DNA from: Beroe forskalii
Taxonomy: Eukaryota > Ctenophora > Nuda > Beroida > Beroidae
DNA length: 64,000 bases
Reading direction: 5' to 3'
Assembly: GCA_011033025.1 (NCBI GenBank)
Contig: WFMF01000103.1
Location: 372,001 to 436,000 of the forward strand
Shown here: piece after piece, positions 54,201 through 64,000 of the stretch
Layout of the letters: each line of letters opens with the position of its first letter
Numbering within the stretch: the stretch's first letter is position 1
Program-made: the position numbers and the translations under genes
Notes under the pieces: model-generated
What the model saw: the letters and a program-made list of their open reading frames with translations, nothing else
The model's database searches: none
What the model was told of the DNA's origin: nothing

Positions 54201-57200
54201 CTGCCAGTGGCTTGAGGTCACCTGCCTGTGGCTTAAGGTCACCTGCCTGTGGCTTAAGGCCACCTGCCAGTGGCTGAGGGTCACCTGCTTGTGGCTGAGG
54301 GTCACCTGCCAGTGGCTGAGGGTCACCTGCCAGTGGCTGAGGGTCACCTGCCTGTGGCTGAGGGTCACCTACCAGTGGCTGAGGGTCACCTGCCTGTGGC
54401 TGAGGGTCACCTGCCAGTGGCTTAAGGTCACCTGCCAGTGGCTTAAGGTCACCTGCCAGTGGCTGAGGGTCACCTGCCAGGGACTGAGGGTCACCTGCCA
54501 GTGGCTTAAGGTCACCTGCCAGAAGCCCTTAAAAAGTTCAACTCTTGTCGAATTGGTAATTTGGGCCAATTTGAACTCCACTTTCAAAATTCTGCTTGAC
54601 GTGTCGATTAATTTCCAGAAAAGTTCCATTGAGTATGTTTTTTAACAGGTAAACTCTTCGCCGCCGCCTCTGTGGCAGGTTTCTCCAAGCCATGTTTCAA
54701 AACGGTTAAGGAAAAATGAAGGAGATCTCCTTCATTTTTCCTTAACCGTTTTGTTATATAAAACGGCGACTGGGGATAGGAAAATTATGAAATTGACTTC
54801 TAAAGTTCTAATAAAGTAATGACTAGCTTAGGTTATCTTTCAGACAAACAAGCTTCCAGAGCTTGACTACCACCTGGACATCCACAGATTTAACGTAAGT
54901 AGAGTTATTTCTTCACATAAATTTGTGTATTATAACGAATAATTCTTTTCTAATGCGTACCCATTCTTTTTAATTAAGTTATTGGTTTATCGAAGGAAGT
55001 ACTGGATGTTAGGATGAGGTAAAGAGCTTCATACTTCTTTTGAGACTTCCTTTGCCAAACCATGTAACGAATAGTCAAAGCTATTCAAATATTCACTATC
55101 ACCATCACTTTACTAATGTAGGTATCTCCAGTCTCCACTATTAACCATCGTTCACCCAGACCCGTTTGATATATCGAAAGATGAAAGATTAAATAATCAT
55201 CGAAGAGGGTTTCAAACTTCATTGACGAAACAATGGTTCGATAAACAGGTGCATAATGCCCACTGGCTGATTGGGATAGTAAGTGGTGTAGAACAACTTC
55301 AATTAAAGACCTCCGCCTATTAGTATTACCACCCAAAGAGTGAGGTGTCTGTTTAGTGGTTATCATGTGGAGAGGCTGATTTAAATAAATATACCTACCG
55401 TACTGTTTTTTACTGTTTTTGTGCCATTTAATTACCCGTTAACTATGACAAAGTGCAATCTCTGACGTCAGCAATGTACTCATTTTTCATTTCACCAAAA
55501 TCATTGCAATTATTTCCCATATATAGATATCCTCACGATGTAGCTAACACCAAGTAACATTCGTACCAGTTAACATCTATCAACTCTGGCATCATCGCTA
55601 ATTTTTTGGACACCAGTTCACCCTGACACTAGTTTACTGAGATGTTGGTTCGGATCCGTTAGCAGTCCTGACATCAATTTCTCCTCATAATTTGTGTAAG
55701 CTCTCATTTGTTAAATCATTTTAATCATATACATACTTCTTGGGGCGATTTTAATCGTTAGGATTCCATTGAGAGCTTTCCGCCATAACTGAGTAACTGT
55801 ACAATGATGTACATGAAATTTGTGCATTTCTTTGTCGAAAGAAAAATGAGCATAACTTTGCCTTGCTTTTGTTAAGTGATATGCACAGCCCTTGGACGTA
55901 TACGTGCGTCACTATGTATAGTATAGAGGCTGATGTGTCAGATTTACGTATAGGTATTTGCATCACATCAATTACCCTTGATTGTCAGATAAAATGATAC
56001 AATATTTTAAGCAACTGCTTTCCTCATTTGGATGTACTGTATCAAAGGGTCTTCTATATGCTGCGAATTGGTATGAGTTTCGCGCGCACGCGTGTTTTCC
56101 TTCTACACTCGAACGCTTTGCATGGTGGGTTTGATAACCAGCAATGAATAATCGCAGGTCACGTCCATCGTGTATCACGGATGTTGAGGTCATCCGGTGA
56201 TGTCATTGGAACCTCACGCTATCTTACAAGTGTTGTGTAAGGGGTGCTAACACATTAGGTAATTAGAATCCATTGAAGTTTCATTATGACCCCTTATCAG
56301 ATTATTCTTAGTCCTTTTTACTCGCGAAACAGCACAGGTATCATCTTGAACCGAAAGCTGCGCACTAAAATCCTGAATTGCTCGCCCAGGAAACGACTAG
56401 GGATTATAAAAGTCTGTAAATTATTGAATGTAATGTACAAACACATTATAATACACGGATATAATTACCAATGATCCACCTCTTTACATTCGTTACTTGA
56501 TACTTTATCCCGCATGAAAATCCACAAAACTACAATAGTAAAATACTTTAAGATAAAACCGGAATGAGATGATCTGCTTTAGAACTCTAGATGTGTAAGC
56601 ATCATCTTCCGATGAGGATCAAGAATGTAGCTCGGTTTCTAATGGAGTTCATAGTTCATGATCTTCTCTGATGTGAAATGCAATGAAATAGCATGTTTGC
56701 CTGATGTATGTAATCATTCCATTTAGCATCCCATTTATAATCAAATGGACTATTATCTATTGAATAATCATACACACATAATATCATGAATTACTGCTAC
56801 GCGAAATTTTATAGCTTCTTAGCTGGTCCACCTTCAAAGACTTTCAAGTTCTGTGTCACGATTCTTGTTGTTTTGGCGTAGTTCAGAGACTGACTCAGTA
56901 CTCAGCTACTCGTCTCACGGATTCGAACTTTGAGTCCTTCCAGCTGTCAGCCAGAAAATAGCTAATGTATCTCCTACTGAGGGAAATTAAACTTCGTATT
57001 AGGACCACACGACACACCTTCACATTCCATAGTCAATTACAGGGATCCGCCCATTTCTAAACTCACTAACAAGAGCTCAAGAGACGTATTCCTTACCATA
57101 GCATGTACTAAGGTCATTCTCCAAGCACATTTGTAAATATTGCAACAATAACTGATGATTTTCATGCAATGTTTTTCAGTATACTTTCAAGATTGAAAAC

Positions 57201-58316
57201 GCGGTTTTGTCTAACAAGCGTGAACGAGAAGCAGCCGAACAAGCCGCCGCAGATCAAGCCGCCGCTGAACAAGCGGCTGTCGAGCAAGCGGCTGCTTTCG
57301 AGGCTGCCGCTTTAGCTCAGGAAACAGCCACTCCTGCAGATGAAGAGAATACTGCCACCGCAGAGATACCGGCTGAGGAAAGAGTTCGGAACGGGGTGAA
57401 TGGTGATGGAACTGGTGAGGATGCCATGCGAAACACCCACCCCACCAACCCGTTCCTGGCCTTGTCAGGAGAGGTACTAATACCCACTGTAGTGGCTGGT
57501 GTCAAGCCCAAACAGAGCAGCTCCTCACCTGCCAATAACGACATCATCAGCACCTTTGACACTCAGAACTCTAACCCCTTCGATGGAGCTGAATTGCAGT
57601 CTCTGAGTAATTTCGATGCTTTGAAATCGATCCTAGCTCCGGACCATACCCACGACTTTTCTCTGCTCGACAAATCGGTAGTTAACCAGTGCACGGGGGA
57701 TCAGGTGTTCACACAGGTGGTCGGAGAAGTGTCAGCCGCCGACCCGAACAACCCAGATTCGCCTGATCCTGTGTACGCCACAGTCAACAAAAAACAGCCC
57801 TCCCCAGCCGTTATCAAGTCCAAGAAACTAGACGATAAGAGCACCAATATCCAGGTTTCCAATGGTCCTCAAATCCACAACACCTTCGCAGCAGTCAGTA
57901 CGATGAGTGGGTTTGAGGTTCCCCCCTCCTACAGTCCCCCTGCTCCCCCCAAGCCAGCCTCCCCCCGCATGGAACACCCTCCTCCCCCCACCTGCTCCCC
58001 CTTCCCCAAGATTCCAGAAGAAGTCGTTGCCAGGGCCATGCAGCGCCTCGAACACAACCAGGAACAATGCTTTCTCTTCCTCAAGGAGGTTCTGGAGGTC
58101 ATGGGCCAACACGACTGTACGGCCGAGGTGGCGGAATCCGTCCTTATTGAGCTGTCTGGGTCCGAGAAACCACACGAAACCATATTGCACGAAACCATAT
58201 TGCTTATCAAGCAGTTCAGTGAACTGGGCTTTCCAGTGCAGGACATTGTCAAGGGACTCAAACAGAATCCCCACAACAGGGATGCCCTCCTAGATTTCCT
58301 AGTAATAAACGCTTGA
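51298..58316 (+). CDS. UBAP1: UBAP1-like ESCRT-I subunit (N-terminal exon not found)
   Basis: Visible exons are 51298-51353, 54844-54894 and 57180-58316, with GT-AG junctions and one frame. The first two give NLDINSLPFVIPKCYQIK and TNKLPELDYHLDIHRFN, continuing YTFKIENAVLSNKREREA. This matches the UBAP1 N-terminal UMA region (YLDDVPFKI..., LPDCLQ..., YDFSLEKKTIEWAEE...). An Ala/Glu/Gln-rich helix follows. NPFLALSGEVLIPTVV and NPFDGAELQSLSNFDALKS match the family's central motifs. A Pro-rich linker leads to a C-terminal tandem UBA-like (SOUBA) region ending KQFSELGFPVQDIVKGLKQN. Family knowledge: UBAP1 joins TSG101-VPS28-VPS37 in an endosomal ESCRT-I and binds ubiquitinated cargo. A 15-bp tandem duplication repeats HETIL near 58171-58200. 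The initiating exon, expected to end in phase 1, was not identified upstream. Confidence 0.87.
51898..52985. repeat. Foldback of degenerate decamers with telomere-like motifs (UBAP1 intron)
   Basis: The left half is rich in CCACCYGAACCCA. The right half is rich in the complement (TGGGTTCGGGTGGTTTC). ACTAAAAGCAGGAACCACCC at about 51902-51921 is matched in inverted orientation by GGGTGGTTCCTGCTTTTAGT ending at about 52798. A second right end, with GGTCCTGCTTTCGGTAT, lies at about 52964-52978. The centre (about 52485-52580) carries several GGTTAGGGTTATG blocks resembling TTAGGG telomere repeats. Confidence 0.85.
53367..54522. repeat. 21-bp minisatellite, ~55 copies (UBAP1 intron)
   Basis: The unit is CACCTGCCAGTGGCTGAGGGT with common variants (CCTGTGGCT, GGGACTGA, GGCTTAAGG). 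Being a multiple of three it leaves frames open on both strands (heptads VTCQWLR and QVTLSHW). I regard these as non-coding. Confidence 0.95.
54699..54752. repeat. Perfect 54-bp palindrome
   Basis: Arms of 27 bp (AAAACGGTTAAGGAAAAATG then AAGGAGA, followed by its exact complement) meet without a loop. A smaller pair CCGTTTT-GTTATAT-AAAACGG overlaps the right arm. It lies about 90 bases before a UBAP1 exon acceptor. Confidence 0.95.
54895..57179. other. Last UBAP1 intron
   Basis: About 2.3 kb, AT-rich with moderate GC patches (for example GCGCGCACGCGTG near 56083). Several short open frames show no domain or codon signal. No gene or repeat ends are recognised. Confidence 0.5.
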
Positions 58317-61050
58317 AAGAATTCTACCTTTCAACATTCTTTCAAAGCCCGGAAGGGCAAGGAATACTCTTTTGTTATTGTTTTTGTGGATGATTTATCG
58401 AAAAGAGAAGGCTGAAATGCTCTGCTAGATTCTTCAGCAAATTGCTGCTTCCTTGAGCCTTTGGATGAAGAAAATTTGTTTTTCATGCTGTTTGGTTGTA
58501 TCAACAATATGTTGGACCGACTTGTCGATAACACATGGTAATCTAATTGTAGCATTAACGTAGATAACTTTTACTTAAGTTTCGCGTGAGTTGTCAGATC
58601 GTGTGATCATAGATTAAAGAAGTTTTATCATTTCGAATTGACCTTCTGAATCAATACTTTTGACCTACGCAGATTAAATTACCCATGATAATGCCATGCG
58701 GATCATAAAATATGAAGATTTTCACAAAAAAACCACTCTGATTAAATTGAATCATTTATCGAACCACGAACGTTTCAGCCATTTGATTTCGAGATGCAAA
58801 ATAATGATCACGCGAACAGTATCCCACATATTTCTAATGCGTTTTTAACATAAAATTCATGATAATTCATAACATAAACAATAATACACAAAGATTTTGA
58901 AAAAAGTAATATATTACCCTGAAAATATTAAACGGCAGACAGCTTGGATGCAATATGAATACTAAACTACTGTTGAAAAAAACTTGAATTACATATCAGT
59001 TCTGTGAAACAATGTTGAATGTTGAATATGGGTGACAAAAGTACAAAACTTTTCTAATAATTTGATATGTTTCTCGGTCATAAAAATAGTTTTGATTATT
59101 TTTGTTTGTGGCATACTTTTTGGTATCAAAAATATTTAACGAGGACATTAAATCGTTTTCAATTAGTATATGAACAATGGATAGTTATATTTGATTCTTG
59201 GTTTGAATAGGAATTAAAGCTAACTGATATCTATAAGAAAAGTAAAACGGATGGTTAAATTGCTTTTCTTCGATGATTCATCAAACTAAAACATATCATT
59301 ATAATAAGCGATGAGCACCCTTGATGTTTATATGGGATCAACGCATTCCCAATTATAGATTTATTTCTTTTTAATGATAGTTTAAATTTTATGATTGTAA
59401 TTGTTCTATATGATAATGATTGTTGCTTTTGCTAGAAATTCTAATTTTCTGTCTCTTGAATTTCACAAAATTTGATATACCTTAGGAGGTTGACATTTGG
59501 GGATTTTCTGAAAAATTACCCTTTTTTCACGCACCATGACAATTGAAAATGACTTCATTATTATATGTTAACTAGAGTAATAACATGAGAAAGATCCCCA
59601 AATTGCACCCGACCAAATTTGTTAACAGCAAAATTTTACTCCACATCCAGACATCCTAAGTTATTTTGAAAAAATGACTCTAAAACTATGAAGCCCTCAA
59701 TTTTCAGCCATTGTCCCCTTACAAAATTTTAATATTTTCACGATCAACTTTCCAAGACCCTTCAAAATTTACCCTAAGCCACAATACAATTTTTAATTTC
59801 CAATCAATACTTCTATTCATCACTCCCATCACTACGTTTCTTAATGCCCTGTAGGTTAGATGTATGGTTTCTTGGTTGGTAACTGGCGTCATGCAGATCT
59901 GAGGACTCGATCATCGTGGATTGCAGATCACACTGGATTGGATTATTGGAGATCAACTTGGATTGGATTTGAATTCTGCTGCCTCCTGAAGTCGTGAGAT
60001 CTCCCTAGTCCCTACTCATATTTTCTTCTAGAAAGCAAGATATATGTAAGTGCGCTCAACTAACTGTAAAAAGAGTTGATTGAAAATAATTGGACTAATA
60101 TTAATAACCCTAATAATTTAAAATTTTTATAACTCGCTTGCTGATGCTGGAGCAATCTGTGAAATTGAATTTCAACACATTGGTAATATAATTTGAAATG
60201 ATAAACTATTACAATTGAAACGAAAGAGAAACGAAGTTGCAAAAAACTATTATCAAGGATGATATTTGTGACCAATTTCGCTACAATCTTGAAATTAAAA
60301 AGTTGCAGTCCCTTGAATAGTGACATTTTTTTCACTTTATTTTGACTTGAAAGTAGACTGAGGTGATCCTTATTTCATAGAACCTAAACTCAGATGCAGT
60401 GCAAACCTGTTACCAATAAACAATACCCTTGGGTATATTGATTCACTTTTTGAAGCATCTTTCGTCTGCAGGTAACCGCGTGGTGCTCACTGTAAACGTG
60501 GGACTGACAGTAAGCGATCAAGTTTGGAGGAATGAGAAATGGAAGTAAAATACTTTCTACCAATTCGTAGACACGAGCACGCAAGACCCAATCCTCCCTC
60601 TTGGAGGATAGAAAGTCCAAAGAATGAAACAAACAGGTGTGTGTGTGTGTGTGTGTGTCTCAGATCTTAATTATAATTTCGTAAGAGCACGTGAATAATG
60701 TTTGTTTGTGCTCCCGTACACAATTAAATTTGAGCTTGCCAAGAAAATATCAAGAGAAACGAATGCAAACGGGAGAAAGGAGGTGCCGTTGCTATGGAGT
60801 TGGATATTTGCGCACGTGCAACATAAAGTAGTTTGTAAAGTAGTGTTGATATTACGTTAGTGATTAAAGCTGTCGAGATGTTGATGTTTTTAAATTTGTA
60901 GTTCATGAGGCATGTAGGAATATTTTGGACGACAGTTATTGGAAGTTTAGGAAAGTAAGAAATTGTTACGAAAATAATCTCTAAGGGGTAGAGTTCAACC
61001 GATGAAATTCGCATCAAACGATGTTCCTACGTCTGGGCGTGTTTCAAAGT
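58317..61050. other. Downstream of UBAP1, no gene found
   Basis: About 2.7 kb, strongly AT-rich to 59800. There is an inverted pair right after the stop (GAAAGAATTCTACCTTTCAA / CATTCTTTC). A (GT)n microsatellite lies at about 60638-60658. No coding region is supported. Confidence 0.5.
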
Positions 61051-61054
61051 TAAT

Positions 61055-62925
61055 GAGAAGTTCGAATCATACGTGTTCGTTTTCGTATCTCTCCATACCT
61101 TAGCCAATTTAATCCTATTCCACCAACTTTCTATTATTTCTCATCTTACTACTCGTAACTAGCGTTTTGTTCTCTCCATACCTCCATACCTTAGCCAATT
61201 TAATCCTATTCCACCAATTTTCTATTATTTCTCATCTTACTACTCGTAACTAGCGTTTTGTTCTCTTTTTTTCATATTTTAGCACTGATTATCTACCTCA
61301 ATTCCATTTATCATTATTTCATACTCTTCTTCCAGCTTCATACTAAAATCGACCGTTTTCCCCTTCCGCCCATCAAAATTTTAAAGGCCGCAAATTTGGT
61401 AAAAAAACTCACCCTCTCAAAAAAAATACCCTTTACCAACGGACTTCTTTATTAACCTTTTAATTTATTTTCTTGTGTTTAATTCAAACGCTGTTTTTGT
61501 TGCTTGTTTGAGACGAATTTTGTGTGCGGCATATTACTACTAAGTTATTCATACGTGTTCGTTTTTGTATCTCTCCATACCTTAGCCAATTTAATCCTAT
61601 TCCACCAATTTTCTATTATTTCTCATCTTACTACTCGTAACTAGCGTTTTGTTCTCTCCATACCTCCATACCTTAGCCAATTTAATCCTATTCCACCAAT
61701 TTTCTATTATTTCTCATCTTACTACTCGTAACTAGCGTTTTGTTCTCTTTTTTTCATATTTTAGCACTGATTATCTACCTCAATTCCATTTATCATTATT
61801 TCATACTCTTCTTCCAGCTTCATACTAAAATCGACCGTTTTCCCCTTCCGCCCATCAAAATTTTAAAGGCCGTAAATTTGGTAAAAAACTCACCCTCTCA
61901 AAAATACCCCTTACCAACGGACTTCTTTGGGCGTCGACAGAATTGAGCCGCACCTTGATTACTATCCGAAATACAACGACATTCTTTTATATAGGAGCAA
62001 TTCGATTACACGTGTGCGGCATATTACTGACTAAGTTAATCATACGTGTTCGTTTTCGTATCTCTCCATACCTTAGCCACTTTAATCCTATTCCACCAAT
62101 TTTCTATTTTTTCTCATCTTACTACTCGTAACTAGCGTTTTGTTCTCTCCATACCTCCACACCTTAGCCAATTTAATCCTATTCCACCAATTTTCTATTA
62201 TTTCTCATCTTACTACTCGTAACTAGCGTTTTGTTCTCTTTTTTTTTCATATTTTAGCACTGATTATCTACCTCAATTCCATTTATCATTATTTCATACT
62301 CTTCTTCCAGCTTCATACTAAAATCGACCGTTTTCCCCTTCCGCCCATCAAAATTTTAAAGGCCGCAAATTTGGTAAAAAAACTCACCCTCTCAAAAAAT
62401 ACCCTTACCAACGGACTTCTTTGGGCGTCGACAGAATTGAGCCGCGCACCTTGATTACTATCCGAAATACAACGACATTCTTTATAGGAGCAATTCGATT
62501 ACACGTGTGCGGCATATTACTGACTAAGTTAATCATACGTGTTTGTTTTCGTATCTCTCCATACCTTAGCCAATTTAATCCTATTCCACCAATTTTCTAT
62601 TATTTCTCATCTTACTACTCGTAACTAGCGTTTTGTTCTCTCCATACCTCCATACCTTAGCCAATTTAATCCTATTCCACCAATTTTCTATTATTTCTCA
62701 TCTTACTACTCGTAACTAGCGTTTTGTTCTCTTTTTTTTCATATTTTAGCACTGATTATCAACTCAATTCCATTTATCATTATTTCATACTCTTCTTCCA
62801 GCTTCATACTAAAATCGACCGTTTTCCCCTTCCGCCCATCAAAATTTTAAAGGCCGCAAATTTGGTAAAAAAACTCACCCTCTCAAAAAAATACCCCTTA
62901 CCAACGGACTTCTTTATTAACCTTT
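61055..62925 (-). repeat. ~494-bp tandem units x ~4 (inner part of right inverted arm)
   Basis: Mirror image of 31813-33620: CGTATCTCTCCATACCTTAG, AAAATTTTAAAGGCCGCAAA and ACTTCTTTGGGCGTCGACAG recur at unit spacing. Between the first and second units (about 61448-61525) a fragment of the unique arm segment (TTAACCTTTTAATTTATTTT to GAGACGAATTTTG) is spliced in, followed by a return to array sequence. Confidence 0.93.
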
Positions 62926-63737
62926 TAATTTATTTTCTTGTGTTTAATTCAAACGCTGTTTTTGTTGCTTGTTTGAGACGAATTTTGTTTTGGTCACACC
63001 TATAGAAGATCAAAGACAAGCCTTGAAAACTAGCTGATGGGTTTGAATCCCGAAAGACCACTAAAGAAAAGCAATTAGGAAAAGGATGAGTGTTTTGAAC
63101 GCATTTTTAACCTCTTATTTTCTTATTTTATTTTTTTAAATTTTATTATTTTAATATCTATTTAGTACTACATACTGGGAGGAGGGCCGGGGTTGCCGTC
63201 CTTGCCAGGACGGAAGTAATCAATTTTCCCCTAGTACAGAATAATTAAATTTGGGAAGGGTTAGCAGAGATTGAGATTCATCGAGTATGTACCATGCGGC
63301 ATACGCCATGCACGCTATAACTTAAATAATCTCCAACTACAGCGCTACATATTTTATGTTATTTTACCACTTTCAAAACTACTGTGTACAATCAAATTTG
63401 CGGACGGTTTCAGATGACAAGTACAACGAATCAACTACTTCCTGCTTTCCTGTTAACATACCAGTTTTCTACTTCATTTAGACTATCCACTTTATTGCCA
63501 CTAGGTGCCGAAGTATCATTTGTTGACTAGTTTTGTCTATCTTCTTTAATAATAATCTATTAATTAGATTTTCATGACGGGAGCATTAATTCACACTGGT
63601 AGGGTATTTTACCTCGAATAGCTCTGTCATTCATAATACTGCTTATGATGGAGATATATGCAGGTGTAGCCTTTTTCCCGACTAGTTTTGCCAATTTATC
63701 TTCAACTAGCATTGCTTATTAATCTGTACCGATACTC
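62926..63737 (-). repeat. Unique segment of the right inverted arm
   Basis: Inverted copy of 27991-28815, joined directly to the 494-bp array at ACTTCTTTATTAACC. This shows the arrangement before the 3-kb insertion in the left arm. Confidence 0.92.
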
Positions 63738-64000
63738 CTCATGATGGGCGCAATGGCGCAGTATTTCATTGATTAACTATATTGGGCATTTATAGGGCAT
63801 CCTCATGATGGGCGCAATGGCGCAGTATTTCATTTTATTAACATCTCGAACTTTTGGGCGCAATGGCGCAGTATTTCATTGGGCATTTATAGGGCATCTC
63901 ATGATGGGCGCAATGGCGCAGTATTTCATTGATTAACTATATTGGGCATTTATAGGGCATCTCATGATGGGCGCAATATCTCATGATATAGGGCATCCTC
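63738..64000 (-). repeat. 51-bp satellite, start of array, cut by window end
   Basis: Inverted relative to 26735-27990 (TCATGATGGGCGCAATGGCG, CAGTATTTCATTGGGCATTT, ATAGGGCATCC). Several units are shortened or rearranged. It continues off the window. Confidence 0.93.

Noticed and set aside
53349-54645. Open frames encoding VTCQWLR/QVTLSHW heptads
   Set aside because: A by-product of the 21-bp minisatellite inside a UBAP1 intron.

Overview
The window looks like a repeat-rich, moderately AT-rich genome of an invertebrate animal. The genes have several introns with GT-AG splice sites and AATAAA signals. The set of families (ciliary proteins EFCAB10 and CFAP107, peroxisomal PEX11, ESCRT-I UBAP1, an F-box/LRR protein, an IRE1/RNase L-type ribonuclease) and the L2/CR1-like LINEs point to a metazoan. 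An early-branching animal such as a cnidarian fits, but I cannot fix the phylum from sequence alone.

Bases 1-23,300 are gene-dense. A decaying array of 28-bp near-palindromes comes first (1-840). On the plus strand follow EFCAB10, ZCCHC9, a PEX11-family gene with a histidine-rich insert, CFAP107, and an eight-exon F-box/leucine-rich-repeat gene spanning 9.5-23.3 kb. The big introns of the F-box gene hold antisense passengers. Intron 4 holds two paralogous secreted-protein genes, two foldback elements and a dead LINE. Intron 7 holds an intronless gene for a stand-alone pseudokinase-KEN ribonuclease. Several minisatellites here are copies of functional gene ends: the last codons and stop of both secreted genes, and the 5' splice site of an F-box exon.

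Bases 23,300-50,000 are mobile-element territory. Three pieces (23.7-25.9, 33.5-37.1 and 38.5-40.4 kb, all minus strand) belong to one unclassified family. It encodes a cysteine/histidine-rich N-terminal protein, a PIN/FEN1-like nuclease core and a CXC-type cysteine cluster. A ~500-bp dispersed repeat accompanies them. An L2/CR1-like LINE at 46.2-49.4 kb is split by a DNA element with 20-bp inverted ends. GC-rich hairpin repeats lie at 42-43.3 kb.

Two long inverted arms frame the second half. The left arm (26.7-33.6 kb) and the right arm (61.05 kb to the window edge) carry the same parts in mirror order: a 51-bp satellite, an ~820-bp unique segment and four ~494-bp units, each with a TATA-like box. 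The left arm also holds a 3-kb element with long inverted ends, which itself contains a smaller inverted-end element. Between the arms lies the host gene UBAP1 (51.3-58.3 kb, N-terminal exon not found). Its introns contain a foldback of degenerate 10-bp repeats with telomere-like motifs, a 21-bp minisatellite of about 55 copies and a perfect 54-bp palindrome.
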